Assembly: GCF_018100795.1 (NCBI RefSeq) | Contig: NZ_JAGJDY010000004.1 | Span: 310,001-374,000 of the forward strand | Direction of reading: 5' to 3' | Length of the DNA stretch: 64,000 nt | Source of the DNA: Alteromonas sp. MMG017 | GTDB lineage: Bacteria; Pseudomonadota; Gammaproteobacteria; Enterobacterales; Alteromonadaceae | In this document: piece after piece, positions 54,826-63,861 of the stretch | Position numbering within the stretch: position 1 is the first letter of the stretch | Layout: each line of letters begins with the position of its first letter | Position numbers and translations under genes: made by a program | Notes under the pieces: model-generated | Told to the model about the DNA's origin: nothing | The model's database searches: none | Seen by the model: the letters and a program-made list of their open reading frames with translations, nothing else

Positions 54826-54855
54826 TAGCTAGTTCATACTTAGCTATTTCATACT
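54826..54855. repeat. 15-bp tandem duplication after the PspB-like gene
   Basis: TAGCTAGTTCATACT (54826-54840) is repeated at 54841-54855 with one mismatch, and a degenerate third unit follows. The second copy reaches the last base of the EamA gene. Confidence 0.85.
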
Positions 54856-55757
54856 TAGTTACTTAGGGGTGGGCGTCGCATGAATATGGGCACTTTTCCC
54901 ATGGCAATGGCGTTGCCCACCAACACCACAACTACGCCAAGTACAGACAGCCAACTCCACGTATAACCTTCAAAAAAGGTGGAGATAACCAGCGCCACAA
55001 TGGGGTAAACCAGTACCACATAAGCGGCTTTGTCGGCGCCTATTTGCTTCAGCAGCTTCATATAAGAACCAAACGCCAACACCGAACCGAAAAGCGCCAA
55101 ATAAAGCAGCGAAATATAAAACTCGGGCGCCGTTGGAACAACCAAAGTTTCGTTTGTGACCCACGCGGTAATGTAAAGCATTACCATGGCATAACTCATG
55201 GCGTAAAAATTCATTTGAATAACCGGCGTGCCTGAAGTGAGGATCCGCTCTGAAATAACGTTACCAATTGATGCACTGAAAAAAGAAACAAACGCGATAG
55301 AAAGACCCGCCGCTAATGCTGCATCCATGGATACTTTGGAGAACTCAGGAACAAACATACACACGATGCCGGCCAGCCCAAACGTAGCACCCACCACCAC
55401 TTCTAAACGAATAGGCTGCTTTAACCACCACCTGCGAAGCACCACATTAAAATAAATAATGCTGGAGCTCATCAGGGCGAGTAACGCGCTGATAATATGC
55501 GCCTGCGCCATATAAAGCAGGGTATAGTTGAGGCAATATAGAAAGAAACCTACTCCAGCCATTTTAATGTGAATGTGTAGCGGTAGCTTAAACGGCAGCC
55601 CGCGTACTACGCAAAATAGCCCTAAACACAGCGCCGCTAAGGTATAACGCCACGCAACGGCTAAGGTCTCAGCGGTATGCCCTATCTGATAAGTAATCGC
55701 TATCCACGTTGAACCCCAAATAAGCGTACATATGGCAAATAGCACACCATTGTTCAT
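54855..55757 (-). CDS. EamA/DMT-family transporter
   Basis: Ten-helix drug/metabolite-type exporter, 300 residues. Two EamA repeats are visible, each opening with the W-G-S/T motif style of the family (TLIWGSTWIAI at 12-22) and the second ending LVYPIVALVISTFFEGYTW. The substrate is unknown; relatives export amino acids or metabolites. It overlaps the upstream dehydrogenase gene by 4 nt, so it belongs to the proB-thioesterase-dehydrogenase unit. An export role for a product of that unit is a guess. Confidence 0.92.
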   Translation of the reverse strand: MNNGVLFAICTLIWGSTWIAITYQIGHTAETLAVAWRYTLAALCLGLFCVVRGLPFKLPLHIHIKMAGVGFFLYCLNYTLLYMAQAHIISALLALMSSSIIYFNVVLRRWWLKQPIRLEVVVGATFGLAGIVCMFVPEFSKVSMDAALAAGLSIAFVSFFSASIGNVISERILTSGTPVIQMNFYAMSYAMVMLYITAWVTNETLVVPTAPEFYISLLYLALFGSVLAFGSYMKLLKQIGADKAAYVVLVYPIVALVISTFFEGYTWSWLSVLGVVVVLVGNAIAMGKVPIFMRRPPLSN

Positions 55758-56800
55758 ATTTGAGTTTCAACAAAATCAATTAAGTGATTCATCGCAATGT
55801 CAAAAAGGCGCTGACGAGATTCATTAGCCATCCACGCCGTATGAGGGGTAACGATAAGGTTGGGTATAGCGCCCTTTAATAAGGGATGATTCGGCCCAGG
55901 TGGCTCTTGAGATATAACATCAACCGCCGCGCCGCCTATCTGCCCGCGCTTAAGCGCAGCCACCAGCGCCTCTTCATCAACTAACCCTCCTCTGGCAGTA
56001 TTAATAAGAAAGCTGGTGGGTTTCATTAACGACAACCGAGCTTCGTTGAAAAGGTGATAATTATCATCAGTGAGTGGGCAATGTAAGCTGACTACATCAG
56101 CGCTAGGTAACAATGATTCCAGTGAAGGTCGTGGGTCGCGCTTGTTAGCAATGCGCTCCTCTGTTAAAAACCCGCCAGGCCGCGCGGCAATACTCACCTT
56201 CATCCCCATTGCGATAAATAGCGCTTCAACTCGCTTACCCAACTCTCCATGACCAACAATAACCGCATGCTTACCGGCAAGCTCTACAATAGGGTGTTCG
56301 GTTAAGCAAAAGTGCGGCGACGCCTCCCATTTCCCTTGTTCAACATCGTTATGATACTGGGGAAAGGCGGTGGCTAAATTAAGCAGCAACATTAAGGTAT
56401 GTTGGGCAACGCTGTCGGTGCCATAGCCTTCCACATTCTGCACGTAAATATTGTGCGATTGGCAGTAATGAGTATCTACGTTGTTAGTACCTGTGGCCAT
56501 GACGCCCACATACTTTAGCGCCTTGGCGTGTTGCAGGGCCTCGCTATCTAATACTACCTTGTTGGTAAGCACGATATCGGCATTCGCTATTCTGCCAACC
56601 ACCTCTTCTGGAAGGGTGTTGTCATAGCAAGTTAGCTCAATATTTACGTTATTGAGCAATGACGTATCGATTGTGTCTGAATTCAGTAAATCTGCACTAA
56701 AGGTTTCAGCATCAAGAAAAACCCCCGTTAGCTTTTTATGAGTATGTTTTCCCGTGCTTTTAGTGCCTGCTTGGGCGGCTTGACTATTGGCCACCGGCAT
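55754..56800 (-). CDS. D-2-hydroxyacid dehydrogenase
   Basis: NAD(P)-dependent dehydrogenase of the glycerate/hydroxypyruvate reductase type, about 348 residues. The nucleotide loop is VGHGELGKRVEALF, followed by the catalytic Arg (NTARGGLVDEEAL), Glu (SQEPPGPNHPLL) and His (PHTAW). Substrates in this family range over glyoxylate, hydroxypyruvate and D-lactate. The frame opens at 56953; the ATG at 56800 has AGGA immediately upstream and overlaps the thioesterase gene by 17 nt. A GTG six bases on would have better spacing. It is translationally coupled to both neighbours. Confidence 0.92.
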   Translation of the reverse strand: MPVANSQAAQAGTKSTGKHTHKKLTGVFLDAETFSADLLNSDTIDTSLLNNVNIELTCYDNTLPEEVVGRIANADIVLTNKVVLDSEALQHAKALKYVGVMATGTNNVDTHYCQSHNIYVQNVEGYGTDSVAQHTLMLLLNLATAFPQYHNDVEQGKWEASPHFCLTEHPIVELAGKHAVIVGHGELGKRVEALFIAMGMKVSIAARPGGFLTEERIANKRDPRPSLESLLPSADVVSLHCPLTDDNYHLFNEARLSLMKPTSFLINTARGGLVDEEALVAALKRGQIGGAAVDVISQEPPGPNHPLLKGAIPNLIVTPHTAWMANESRQRLFDIAMNHLIDFVETQI

Positions 56801-57257
56801 TTCCTTGATTGTCTGCCTCGCCGATAGACTCGCAAATAGACTCAAGGGCGGTTTTAATATTAACGGGAATAGGCACTGCTTTATCAGAGAGTCTGTCCAC
56901 AAATACATGCACAAACTGACCGTGCGCCACGCGGCGTTTAGCCTCACCGGCATAAATCGACAAACCGTAAGTAACCGAACTTCGGCCTAACTTTATCACC
57001 CTTAACCCAACGTAAATCGTTTCTGGATAAGCCGCTGGCGCTATATATTGGCACTGGCTACTGACTACGTAAGCGACAGCGCTACTTTCTTGAATATTAA
57101 GGCCGCCTTCGTCAATTAAAAAGCGATTTACGGTGGTATCAAAAAAGCTGTAATACATCACATTATTAATGTGACCGTAAGCGTCGTTATCTTGCCAGCG
57201 AGTAGCAATTTCAAGGTGATAAGGGTAATCGTTGAGCGATGGTGTAATGTCTGTCAT
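56784..57257 (-). CDS. Hotdog-fold acyl-CoA thioesterase
   Basis: Single hotdog domain of the 4-hydroxybenzoyl-CoA/YbgC thioesterase type, 157 residues. The catalytic stretch is RWQDNDAYGHINNVMYYSFFD, with Asp in the position of the HBT/YbgC family nucleophile or base, then RVIKLGRSSVTYGLSIYAG and RVAHGQFVHVFVD, the closing strands. The acyl substrate cannot be told. It starts 36 bp after the proB stop and overlaps the dehydrogenase gene. Confidence 0.93.
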   Translation of the reverse strand: MTDITPSLNDYPYHLEIATRWQDNDAYGHINNVMYYSFFDTTVNRFLIDEGGLNIQESSAVAYVVSSQCQYIAPAAYPETIYVGLRVIKLGRSSVTYGLSIYAGEAKRRVAHGQFVHVFVDRLSDKAVPIPVNIKTALESICESIGEADNQGNAGGQ

Positions 57258-57293
57258 GCGTGGCGTTATCCCAAAAAGTTAAGAGTGTGGAAA

Positions 57294-58391
57294 CTATAGC
57301 AATACCAAGTCGTCGCGATGTACAACTACGTCGGTTGTTTCATAACCTAACACATCCGCAATATGCTGCGACTTTTTCCCTTTTATCAGCATTAAGTCTC
57401 GCGCGTTATAAAGCGCCAAGCCTTTTGCGACAACTTGGTTGTCATAGCAAATTTCTACCGCCTCTCCTTGGTTAAAGTTACCTTCTATGCTCGTCATGCC
57501 TGAAGGTAACAAAGACGCCCCGCGATCCACCAAGGCGACTTTTGCGCCTTCATCGACATGAATACGGCCACAGGTTTTAAGCGTATGCGTTAACCACAAC
57601 CGGCGGGCTTTTTTAGGCGAGTTACTAGCGTGAAACAAGGTGCCAGGAATAGAACCGTTTAACATGGCATCGAAAGACGCCCCTTTCCTGCCGTTAACAA
57701 TAATAGTTTGAATACCGCTACTGGTGCACTTATCTGCTGCTTCAATTTTCGTTCGCATCCCGCCTGTACCCACCGAGGTACCCGCACCACCTGCTAGTTT
57801 GTAAATCGATTCATCAATATTGTGCACTTCACTGATTAATGTGGCGTCTGGATCTTTACGGGGGTCGGCAGTGTACAACCCATCAATATCGGAACAAATA
57901 ATAAGAGTATCTGCTTGAGCCACTAGCGCGGTATACGCGCCAAGATTGTCGTTATCACCCACTTTTAGCTCGTTCACCGCCACGGTATCGTTTTCGTTAA
58001 CGATGGGAAGCGCATCATGATTTAGCAATTCTCTTAAGGTATTTTTGATATTCACATAACGAGTACGATCGCGAAGATCGTCAGCGGTAAGTAAAACCTG
58101 CGCACAGGGAAAGTCGAAAAACCGTTGCCAGTTTGCCATCATTTGGGTTTGACCAATGGCCGCCATCGCTTGTTTTTCAGCAATAGACGCATTGTGACGT
58201 ATTTTCACTTTGCTTCGACCCGCAGCCACGCTGCCCGAGGAAACCAAAATAATTTCTTTGCCAGATTCACGGCTTATCGTGATAAAGCGCGCCAGTGCTA
58301 ATAAAAATCGGGCGCTACACGCATCGCCATTTGGCGCAATAAGGGCGCTACCTACTTTAATTACGGCACGCTGCCAATTGAGACGGTTCAT
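57294..58391 (-). CDS. proB: Glutamate 5-kinase
   Basis: First enzyme of proline synthesis, phosphorylating glutamate. The 365 residues have the amino-acid-kinase domain (1-255: VIKVGSALI, LVSSGSVAAGRSK, NENDTVAV, DNDNLGAYTALVAQADTLIICSDIDGLYTADPR, GTGGMRTKIEAA) and a C-terminal PUA domain (about 275-360). The start is probably the ATG at 58391; an in-frame TTG at 58406 is weaker. proA, the usual partner, is not next to it; instead a thioesterase gene follows in the same direction. Confidence 0.96.
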   Translation of the reverse strand: MNRLNWQRAVIKVGSALIAPNGDACSARFLLALARFITISRESGKEIILVSSGSVAAGRSKVKIRHNASIAEKQAMAAIGQTQMMANWQRFFDFPCAQVLLTADDLRDRTRYVNIKNTLRELLNHDALPIVNENDTVAVNELKVGDNDNLGAYTALVAQADTLIICSDIDGLYTADPRKDPDATLISEVHNIDESIYKLAGGAGTSVGTGGMRTKIEAADKCTSSGIQTIIVNGRKGASFDAMLNGSIPGTLFHASNSPKKARRLWLTHTLKTCGRIHVDEGAKVALVDRGASLLPSGMTSIEGNFNQGEAVEICYDNQVVAKGLALYNARDLMLIKGKKSQHIADVLGYETTDVVVHRDDLVLL

Positions 58392-58570
58392 AAGAAGATG
58401 ATGCAAGAAAACAGGGGGTTAAGAATACGACACTTCGCTTTTTAAACAAACGTTATGTTACAGTTTTTTGCGTTAAAATAGGGTGAGTTTACGGTCAAAA
58501 ACTGGGATAAAAGCAAAATGGCTTATATACTAGTTCGCTTATTTTATTATAAAAATAACCGGGAAACTCC

Positions 58571-61039
58571 ATGAATAAGCACCAACGACATCTTTTCTGG
58601 CTTGCGCCAGTGTTGTCTATGCTGATTTATCTTCCATTCGCCAACGCAGCAATAAATCAAACAAAAGGCGATTTTGAAGATAAGTTCCGTCAGCTAGATG
58701 AATCTCTTCCTACCCCCAATGTATATCGAAATGCAGCGGGTGAGCCAGGTCATCAATACTGGCAACAACAAGTAGACTACAAAATTGACGTTAAGCTGAT
58801 TGAAGATACACGCCGTATCGAAGCCAGTGAAACCATTACCTACCACAACAATGCACCAGATACGTTGAAGTATTTATGGATCCAATTGGATCAGAATAAA
58901 TTCCGCGACGATTCTATGTCTGCCCTTACCACCACTTTTGGTGGCATCGGTAATCGTGGGCCAGCAACCCAGTCGGCTAGCGGTGGTAAACCTGCACAGT
59001 TGAGCATGGCTGCACTTCGCCGCCAACAGTTTGTTGACGATAACGAATTGGGTTACACCATTTCACGGGTGCAAGACAGCGCAGGTAACGATTTACACCA
59101 CGTTATCGTCGGTACGCTAATGCGTGTAGATTTAGCGCAACCGCTTCAACCTAAAAATAACGTCACTTTCGATATCGATTTTGCGTTTAATATCGTTGAA
59201 GAAGATGCGGTTTCTGCTCGTGCGGGTTACGAACATTTCCCTGATGATGAACGTGAAGGCGGTAACGATATTTTCTTACTAGCCCAATGGTTTCCTCGTC
59301 TAGCGGCTTATACCGATTACGAAGCATGGACAAACAAAGAGTTCATTGGCCGTGGTGAGTTCACGTTAGAGTTCGGTAACTACGAAGTAGATATTACGGT
59401 GCCAGCTGATCATATCGTTTCTTCTACCGGTAAATTACAAAACGCTGATGACGTGTTGACAAAAACCCAGCGTAATCGTTTGAAAGAAGCTGAAGATGCC
59501 GATCGCATTGTATTCGTTGTTACCGCTGAAGAAGCGCTAGAGAACGAAAAAGCAGGCACCAACAAGCAAAAAACATGGCGTTTTAAAGCTGACAACGTGC
59601 GTGATTTCGCTTGGGCTTCATCGCGTAAATTTATGTGGGATGCTCGTGGTTACCACCAAGGCGGCGACGTTCAGCCATTAGTCATGGCGATGTCTTTCTA
59701 TCCGAAAGAGGGTGGTGAGCTTTGGGAGAAGTACTCTACCGAATCTATCATTCATACTATGGATGTTTATAGCCGCTTTAGTTTCGATTACCCGTACCCA
59801 GTTGCTCAGTCTGTGAATGGCCCAGTTGGCGGTATGGAATACCCAATGATCACTTTCAATGGTCCACGTACTGAGCTTCGTGACGATGGCTCACGTACTT
59901 ACTCTTTATCTGAAAAACGCTTCCTTATTGGCGTGGTTATTCATGAAGTGGGTCATATTTACTTCCCAATGACGGTTAACTCTGATGAGCGTCAGTGGAC
60001 GTGGATGGATGAAGGTTTAAACAGCTTCCTAGACGGTGTTGCAGGACGTGAATGGGATCCTACTATTCCATGGGGCGTTGAGCCACGTGACATTGTTAGT
60101 TATATGAAGTCTGAAACCCAAGTACCAATTATGACCCAGTCTGATTCGGTACTTAAATTAGGTCCTAATGCTTACACTAAGCCAGCCGTAGCGTTGAACA
60201 TTCTTCGTGAAACCATTCTTGGCCGTGATTTGTTCGACTTCGCCTTTAAAGAATACGCACAACGTTGGATGTTTAAACGTCCGACACCTTCTGATTTTTT
60301 CCGCACCATGGAAGAAGCTTCTGGTGTTGATTTAGATTGGTTCTGGCGCGGTTGGTTTTACACTACTGACCACGTTGATATCAGCCTAGATAGCGTTTAC
60401 AAACTTCGTTTGAACACTGAAGATCCTGATATTGATTTCGCCCGTGAGCGTGAAGCCGAACTTGATAAGCCTAAATCACTTACCGACATTCGTAATAAAG
60501 AAGAAGGGAAAGAGCTTTGGGTAGACCGTTTCGATGATATCAAAGATTTTTACGACGAAAACGACCGTTACACGGTAACCAATAAAGAACGCAACAAGTA
60601 CCGTAGTTTCTTAAAGAAACTTGAGCCTTGGGAACGCAAAGCGTTTGAACGCGCGGTTCGTGAAGACAAAAACTACTACGTACTCGACTTTAGCAACAAG
60701 GGTGGCTTAGTTATGCCGATCATTCTTGAGCTAGCATTTGAAGACGGCACAACCGAAGAAATGCGTATTCCTGCTGAAATTTGGCGTCGTACACCGAAAG
60801 CGGTAAGCAAACTTATTGTTACTGAAAAAGGCAAAGAGCTAGTAAGCGTAACGGTTGACCCACATTGGGAAACGGCTGACGTAGATGTTGAAAACAACCA
60901 CTATCCGCGTCAAATCATTCCTTCACGTATTGAAGCGTACAAGTCTAAGCCTCGTAACACTTACGAGTATCGCGATCTAATGAACGATGTAAAAACCGAG
61001 CTAAAGACCGACGATGACGAAGACGAAGATGACAACTAA
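58571..61039 (+). CDS. Secreted M1-family zinc metallopeptidase
   Basis: Zinc aminopeptidase-like enzyme, 822 residues. A signal peptide spans 1-27 (ending PFANA). The zinc motif is HEVGH (458-462) with the third ligand E481, exactly 18 residues on (WMDEGL), as in HExxHx18E. The GxMEN-type exopeptidase loop is modified to GGMEY. The C-terminal third is a long domain and ends in a very acidic tail (DDDEDEDDN). Substrates are unknown. Neighbour DUF6702 overlaps the end of this gene, so the two are probably co-translated. Confidence 0.94.
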   Translation: MNKHQRHLFWLAPVLSMLIYLPFANAAINQTKGDFEDKFRQLDESLPTPNVYRNAAGEPGHQYWQQQVDYKIDVKLIEDTRRIEASETITYHNNAPDTLKYLWIQLDQNKFRDDSMSALTTTFGGIGNRGPATQSASGGKPAQLSMAALRRQQFVDDNELGYTISRVQDSAGNDLHHVIVGTLMRVDLAQPLQPKNNVTFDIDFAFNIVEEDAVSARAGYEHFPDDEREGGNDIFLLAQWFPRLAAYTDYEAWTNKEFIGRGEFTLEFGNYEVDITVPADHIVSSTGKLQNADDVLTKTQRNRLKEAEDADRIVFVVTAEEALENEKAGTNKQKTWRFKADNVRDFAWASSRKFMWDARGYHQGGDVQPLVMAMSFYPKEGGELWEKYSTESIIHTMDVYSRFSFDYPYPVAQSVNGPVGGMEYPMITFNGPRTELRDDGSRTYSLSEKRFLIGVVIHEVGHIYFPMTVNSDERQWTWMDEGLNSFLDGVAGREWDPTIPWGVEPRDIVSYMKSETQVPIMTQSDSVLKLGPNAYTKPAVALNILRETILGRDLFDFAFKEYAQRWMFKRPTPSDFFRTMEEASGVDLDWFWRGWFYTTDHVDISLDSVYKLRLNTEDPDIDFAREREAELDKPKSLTDIRNKEEGKELWVDRFDDIKDFYDENDRYTVTNKERNKYRSFLKKLEPWERKAFERAVREDKNYYVLDFSNKGGLVMPIILELAFEDGTTEEMRIPAEIWRRTPKAVSKLIVTEKGKELVSVTVDPHWETADVDVENNHYPRQIIPSRIEAYKSKPRNTYEYRDLMNDVKTELKTDDDEDEDDN

Positions 61040-61592
61040 GGTTATGCCTTTTCAGTTATCTGCAAAAAACCATAAGCAGGGCCTAACGGCGCTGCTTGTG
61101 GCCGTTTTCTTATGTACTGGCTTATTCAGTACTTGGGCTAACGCGCATCAAGTTAAAGCCGCTATTACTACCGTGTTGTTCAACCCTCGAACGCAAAACA
61201 TTGAGGTCATGCATCGCTTTAACCTGCACGATGCCGAGCACGCTGTAAAAGTACTGTTTGATAAGCACGCCGATATTATGGAAGAAGAGAAAACCCAGCA
61301 AGCGTTCGCTGATTACGTAAGCAACCATTTTGCGTTGTTAAACGGTGAGGAAAAATCATTAGATTTAGGTTTAGTAGGTTTTGAGTTAGATGGTAATCAC
61401 TTTTGGGTGTACCAAGAAACCGCTCAACCGCCAGCGTTAGATGGTTTGATGATTCGTCACGATGCGTTACGTGATTTGTGGCCAACGCAAGTTAATACGT
61501 TAAATGTAGAAGGGAATGGGCCTTTAAAAACCCTTACTTTCACCGACAACGTGACCTTGCTAGAAGTGGAGTTTAACGGCGACCATCATTAA
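61014..61592 (+). CDS. DUF6702-type secreted protein
   Basis: Exported protein of unknown function, DUF6702-like. A hydrophobic signal segment (about 22-40) ends WANAHQVKAA, consistent with signal cleavage. The mature part starts TTVLFNPRTQNIEVMHRFNLHDAEHAV and ends LEVEFNG, with a small beta-rich pattern. It overlaps the M1 peptidase gene. The start is uncertain among ATGs at 61014, 61029 and 61044; the first lies within sequence that also encodes the acidic tail of the upstream protein, so its N-terminus may be an artefact of overlap. Confidence 0.82.
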   Translation: MTKTKMTTKVMPFQLSAKNHKQGLTALLVAVFLCTGLFSTWANAHQVKAAITTVLFNPRTQNIEVMHRFNLHDAEHAVKVLFDKHADIMEEEKTQQAFADYVSNHFALLNGEEKSLDLGLVGFELDGNHFWVYQETAQPPALDGLMIRHDALRDLWPTQVNTLNVEGNGPLKTLTFTDNVTLLEVEFNGDHH

Positions 61593-61652
61593 TGCACTAA
61601 TCGCATGATGAACCCGTCACTTAATCTTTATTCAACTTTCTGTTACTGATTT

Positions 61653-61681
61653 AAAGCACTGCTATTTCGCAGTGCTTTTTT
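61653..61681 (+). terminator. Terminator of the M1 peptidase-DUF6702 unit
   Basis: A 10-bp perfect stem (AAAGCACTGC at 61653-61662 with 61669-61678) and 6-nt loop followed by a T tail. Confidence 0.92.
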
Positions 61682-61856
61682 GTATCCCCCTGAAGTCTTA
61701 TTCCCATTTGCGTCAATCTGGCCTAAGTTAACCTAGTACCGTGCTTTTATATCGATCTGTTTGTATCTGTCGTTTTGTATCAAGCGATAAATGTCGATTT
61801 TTATAAAAAGGGCACGAAGATGGGCATGCTTTTAACTTACACCATGGGGATTTTCC

Positions 61857-62129
61857 ATGAGCGACAATACCACCACCAATGCGTTTTCCAACAACAAGAA
61901 TATTATGTGGGTGCTGCTTAGCGGCGCCATGGCGCTTACCTTTATTGTGATGATGTTTTTGCCTAACAGCGGTACGGGTGAGGGCATGATAGCGGTTTAC
62001 TCTGCCATGCTATGGTGTGGCATCTTTGGCGCAGCGTTATTTCGTTATATGACAAAAAATGGCTGGGTAGGGTTTGCAGTAGGTAGCGTAGTTGGCCTTA
62101 TACTACAAATGGTAGCTCAGATAGTCTGA
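61857..62129 (+). CDS. Small membrane protein, function unknown
   Basis: A 90-residue protein of no recognised family. After an Asn/Thr-rich N-terminus (1-14) it has three hydrophobic stretches (about 17-36, 44-60 and 68-88), the last Gly-rich (VGFAVGSVVGLIL). GGGG-type purine stretch lies before the ATG. It stands alone between the peptidase unit and the AarF gene. Clean membrane topology and codon pattern support a gene, but I can give no function. Confidence 0.7.
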   Translation: MSDNTTTNAFSNNKNIMWVLLSGAMALTFIVMMFLPNSGTGEGMIAVYSAMLWCGIFGAALFRYMTKNGWVGFAVGSVVGLILQMVAQIV

Positions 62130-62342
62130 GCTTCTATATTGAACGCCTATCTTGAGCATCGGCAATTTGAGTGCTGATAGTGTGAGCACCGGTAGTTTTA
62201 TCATCAGTAGCCTAGTTACAGCTTTGTAAGAAGCCTGACTTCGGCGCCAGATAACTAAGCAATTTACAAAAAATTAAGAAGTAATCGACCAACGACACTT
62301 TGGCGTATAAATAGTATTAACGTTCAGGCCTCACAGACTGAA

Positions 62343-62375
62343 CTTCAAAGGTTGGGCTTCAAACGTTGGGCTTCA
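62343..62375. repeat. 14-bp tandem repeat just upstream of the AarF-type gene
   Basis: CTTCAAAGGTTGGG (62343-62356) is followed by a copy with one mismatch (62357-62370) and five bases of a third unit. It ends 30 bp before the ATG of the next gene, so it lies in the 5' leader. Confidence 0.9.
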
Positions 62376-62405
62376 TAAAAGATTAAAGGCTTTCAAGGTT
62401 ACTTC

Positions 62406-63752
62406 ATGGCAAAAAATACCGATGAACGAAAAGCGCGAGCAGTACCGTCTTCACGTATTGGGAGAGTAGGGCGCTTAGGTGCTTTGGCAGGTAAAATTGC
62501 GGGTAATGTTGTTACCAATGGTGCCAGCCAATGGATAAAAGGCGAACGCCCCGCGCTTAGCGCATTGTTGTTAACACCGAGAAACATTTCCAATATTGCC
62601 GATCAACTCGCCACCATGCGTGGTGCCGCCATGAAGCTAGGCCAGCTTATCTCTATGGACACTGGCGACTTTTTACCGCCAGAACTCGCGACTATATTAG
62701 CCAGGCTGAGGGAAGATGCCGACCCTATGCCAAAAGCCCAATTAGATGCCACGCTAAACGCCCAATGGGGCGAGAGTTGGCATGATGATTTACTGTATTT
62801 TTCTTATGCGCCGGTTGCCGCCGCTTCCATCGGTCAGGTACACAAAGTGATTACTATGGACGGGAAAATGCTGGCAGCAAAGGTACAGTATCCTGGTGTA
62901 CGTAAAAGTATCAGTAGCGATGTGGATAACGTAGCAACCCTCATTAAACTCACAGGTTTAGTTCCAAGTTCGTTAGATATTGGCCCGCTGTTAGAAGAAG
63001 CTAAAGTTCAACTTCATCAAGAGGCCGACTATCACCGGGAAGCCAGTATGCTAACGCGCTACAAAGACGCGGTAGCGCAGCATAATGATACTGAGTTCTC
63101 CCACCAATTTGTTATTCCCAGTGTTCATTCACAGTTAACAACCGACTCTGTGCTAACAATGGACTTCATCGAAGCTAGCCCTCTTGATGCGGCGATGAAC
63201 GCTCCCCAAGAAACTCGCAACAGGTTAATGACATCCTTATTCCAATTATTTTTTAACGAGATATTTGGCTTTAGGCTGCTTCAAAGCGACCCGAACTTAG
63301 CCAACTATCGATATAAAGAAGATACTAAGCAATGGGTATTGCTGGATTTCGGGGCCACGCGAGAAGTACCCGATGATATTGCGATGGGCTACCAAGCACT
63401 GCTTCAAAGTGCGGCCAGCGGCAATAAACAAGACATGCAACACGCAGCCCTACAGATTGGCTTAATAAACCAAGAACACAGTGATGCACAGCAGGACCTT
63501 GTTGTCGCATTAGGAATGGAAGCGTGTGAAGCTATTAGAGAAGACGGCCCCTATGATTTCGGCAATAGTGATCTGTTGCCAAGACTGCATGATAAAGGCG
63601 TAGCATTAACCATGCAGCATGATTTTTGGCACACACCGCCAGTTGATGCTCTGTTTATTCATCGCAAGTTAGGGGGGCTTTATATGTTGGCTAAGCGATT
63701 ATATACACAAGTTAATATGCGCGCCGCAGCAGAGCCTTGGCTAAATCCTTGA
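62406..63752 (+). CDS. AarF/UbiB (ABC1/ADCK) family atypical kinase
   Basis: UbiB-type protein-kinase-like ATPase, a family needed for ubiquinone synthesis and lipid homeostasis. The 448 residues carry the KxGQ motif (MKLGQLISMD, K77 and Q80), the Ala-rich loop AAASIGQVHK, QEADYHREA, SDPNLANY and the DFG-type VLLDFGATRE. It lacks the C-terminal membrane helices of UbiB itself, so this is more likely the soluble ABC1 branch and I withhold a symbol. AAGG lies eight bases before the ATG. Confidence 0.93.
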   Translation: MAKNTDERKARAVPSSRIGRVGRLGALAGKIAGNVVTNGASQWIKGERPALSALLLTPRNISNIADQLATMRGAAMKLGQLISMDTGDFLPPELATILARLREDADPMPKAQLDATLNAQWGESWHDDLLYFSYAPVAAASIGQVHKVITMDGKMLAAKVQYPGVRKSISSDVDNVATLIKLTGLVPSSLDIGPLLEEAKVQLHQEADYHREASMLTRYKDAVAQHNDTEFSHQFVIPSVHSQLTTDSVLTMDFIEASPLDAAMNAPQETRNRLMTSLFQLFFNEIFGFRLLQSDPNLANYRYKEDTKQWVLLDFGATREVPDDIAMGYQALLQSAASGNKQDMQHAALQIGLINQEHSDAQQDLVVALGMEACEAIREDGPYDFGNSDLLPRLHDKGVALTMQHDFWHTPPVDALFIHRKLGGLYMLAKRLYTQVNMRAAAEPWLNP

Positions 63753-63772
63753 GATTAGGCCACTGAGACTAA

Positions 63773-63796
63773 GCTTCTGAGTATGCTTCTGAGATT
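63773..63796. repeat. 12-bp imperfect tandem duplication after the AarF-type gene
   Basis: GCTTCTGAG begins at 63773 and again at 63785 (12-bp period). Related GAGATTAG/GAGACTAAG motifs surround it. Confidence 0.7.
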
Positions 63797-63861
63797 AAGA
63801 GCCTCGCCTTGGCAGCAGTCCACGTATCATGAGGCAGCTATAACGCTAGCAACATAAATGG

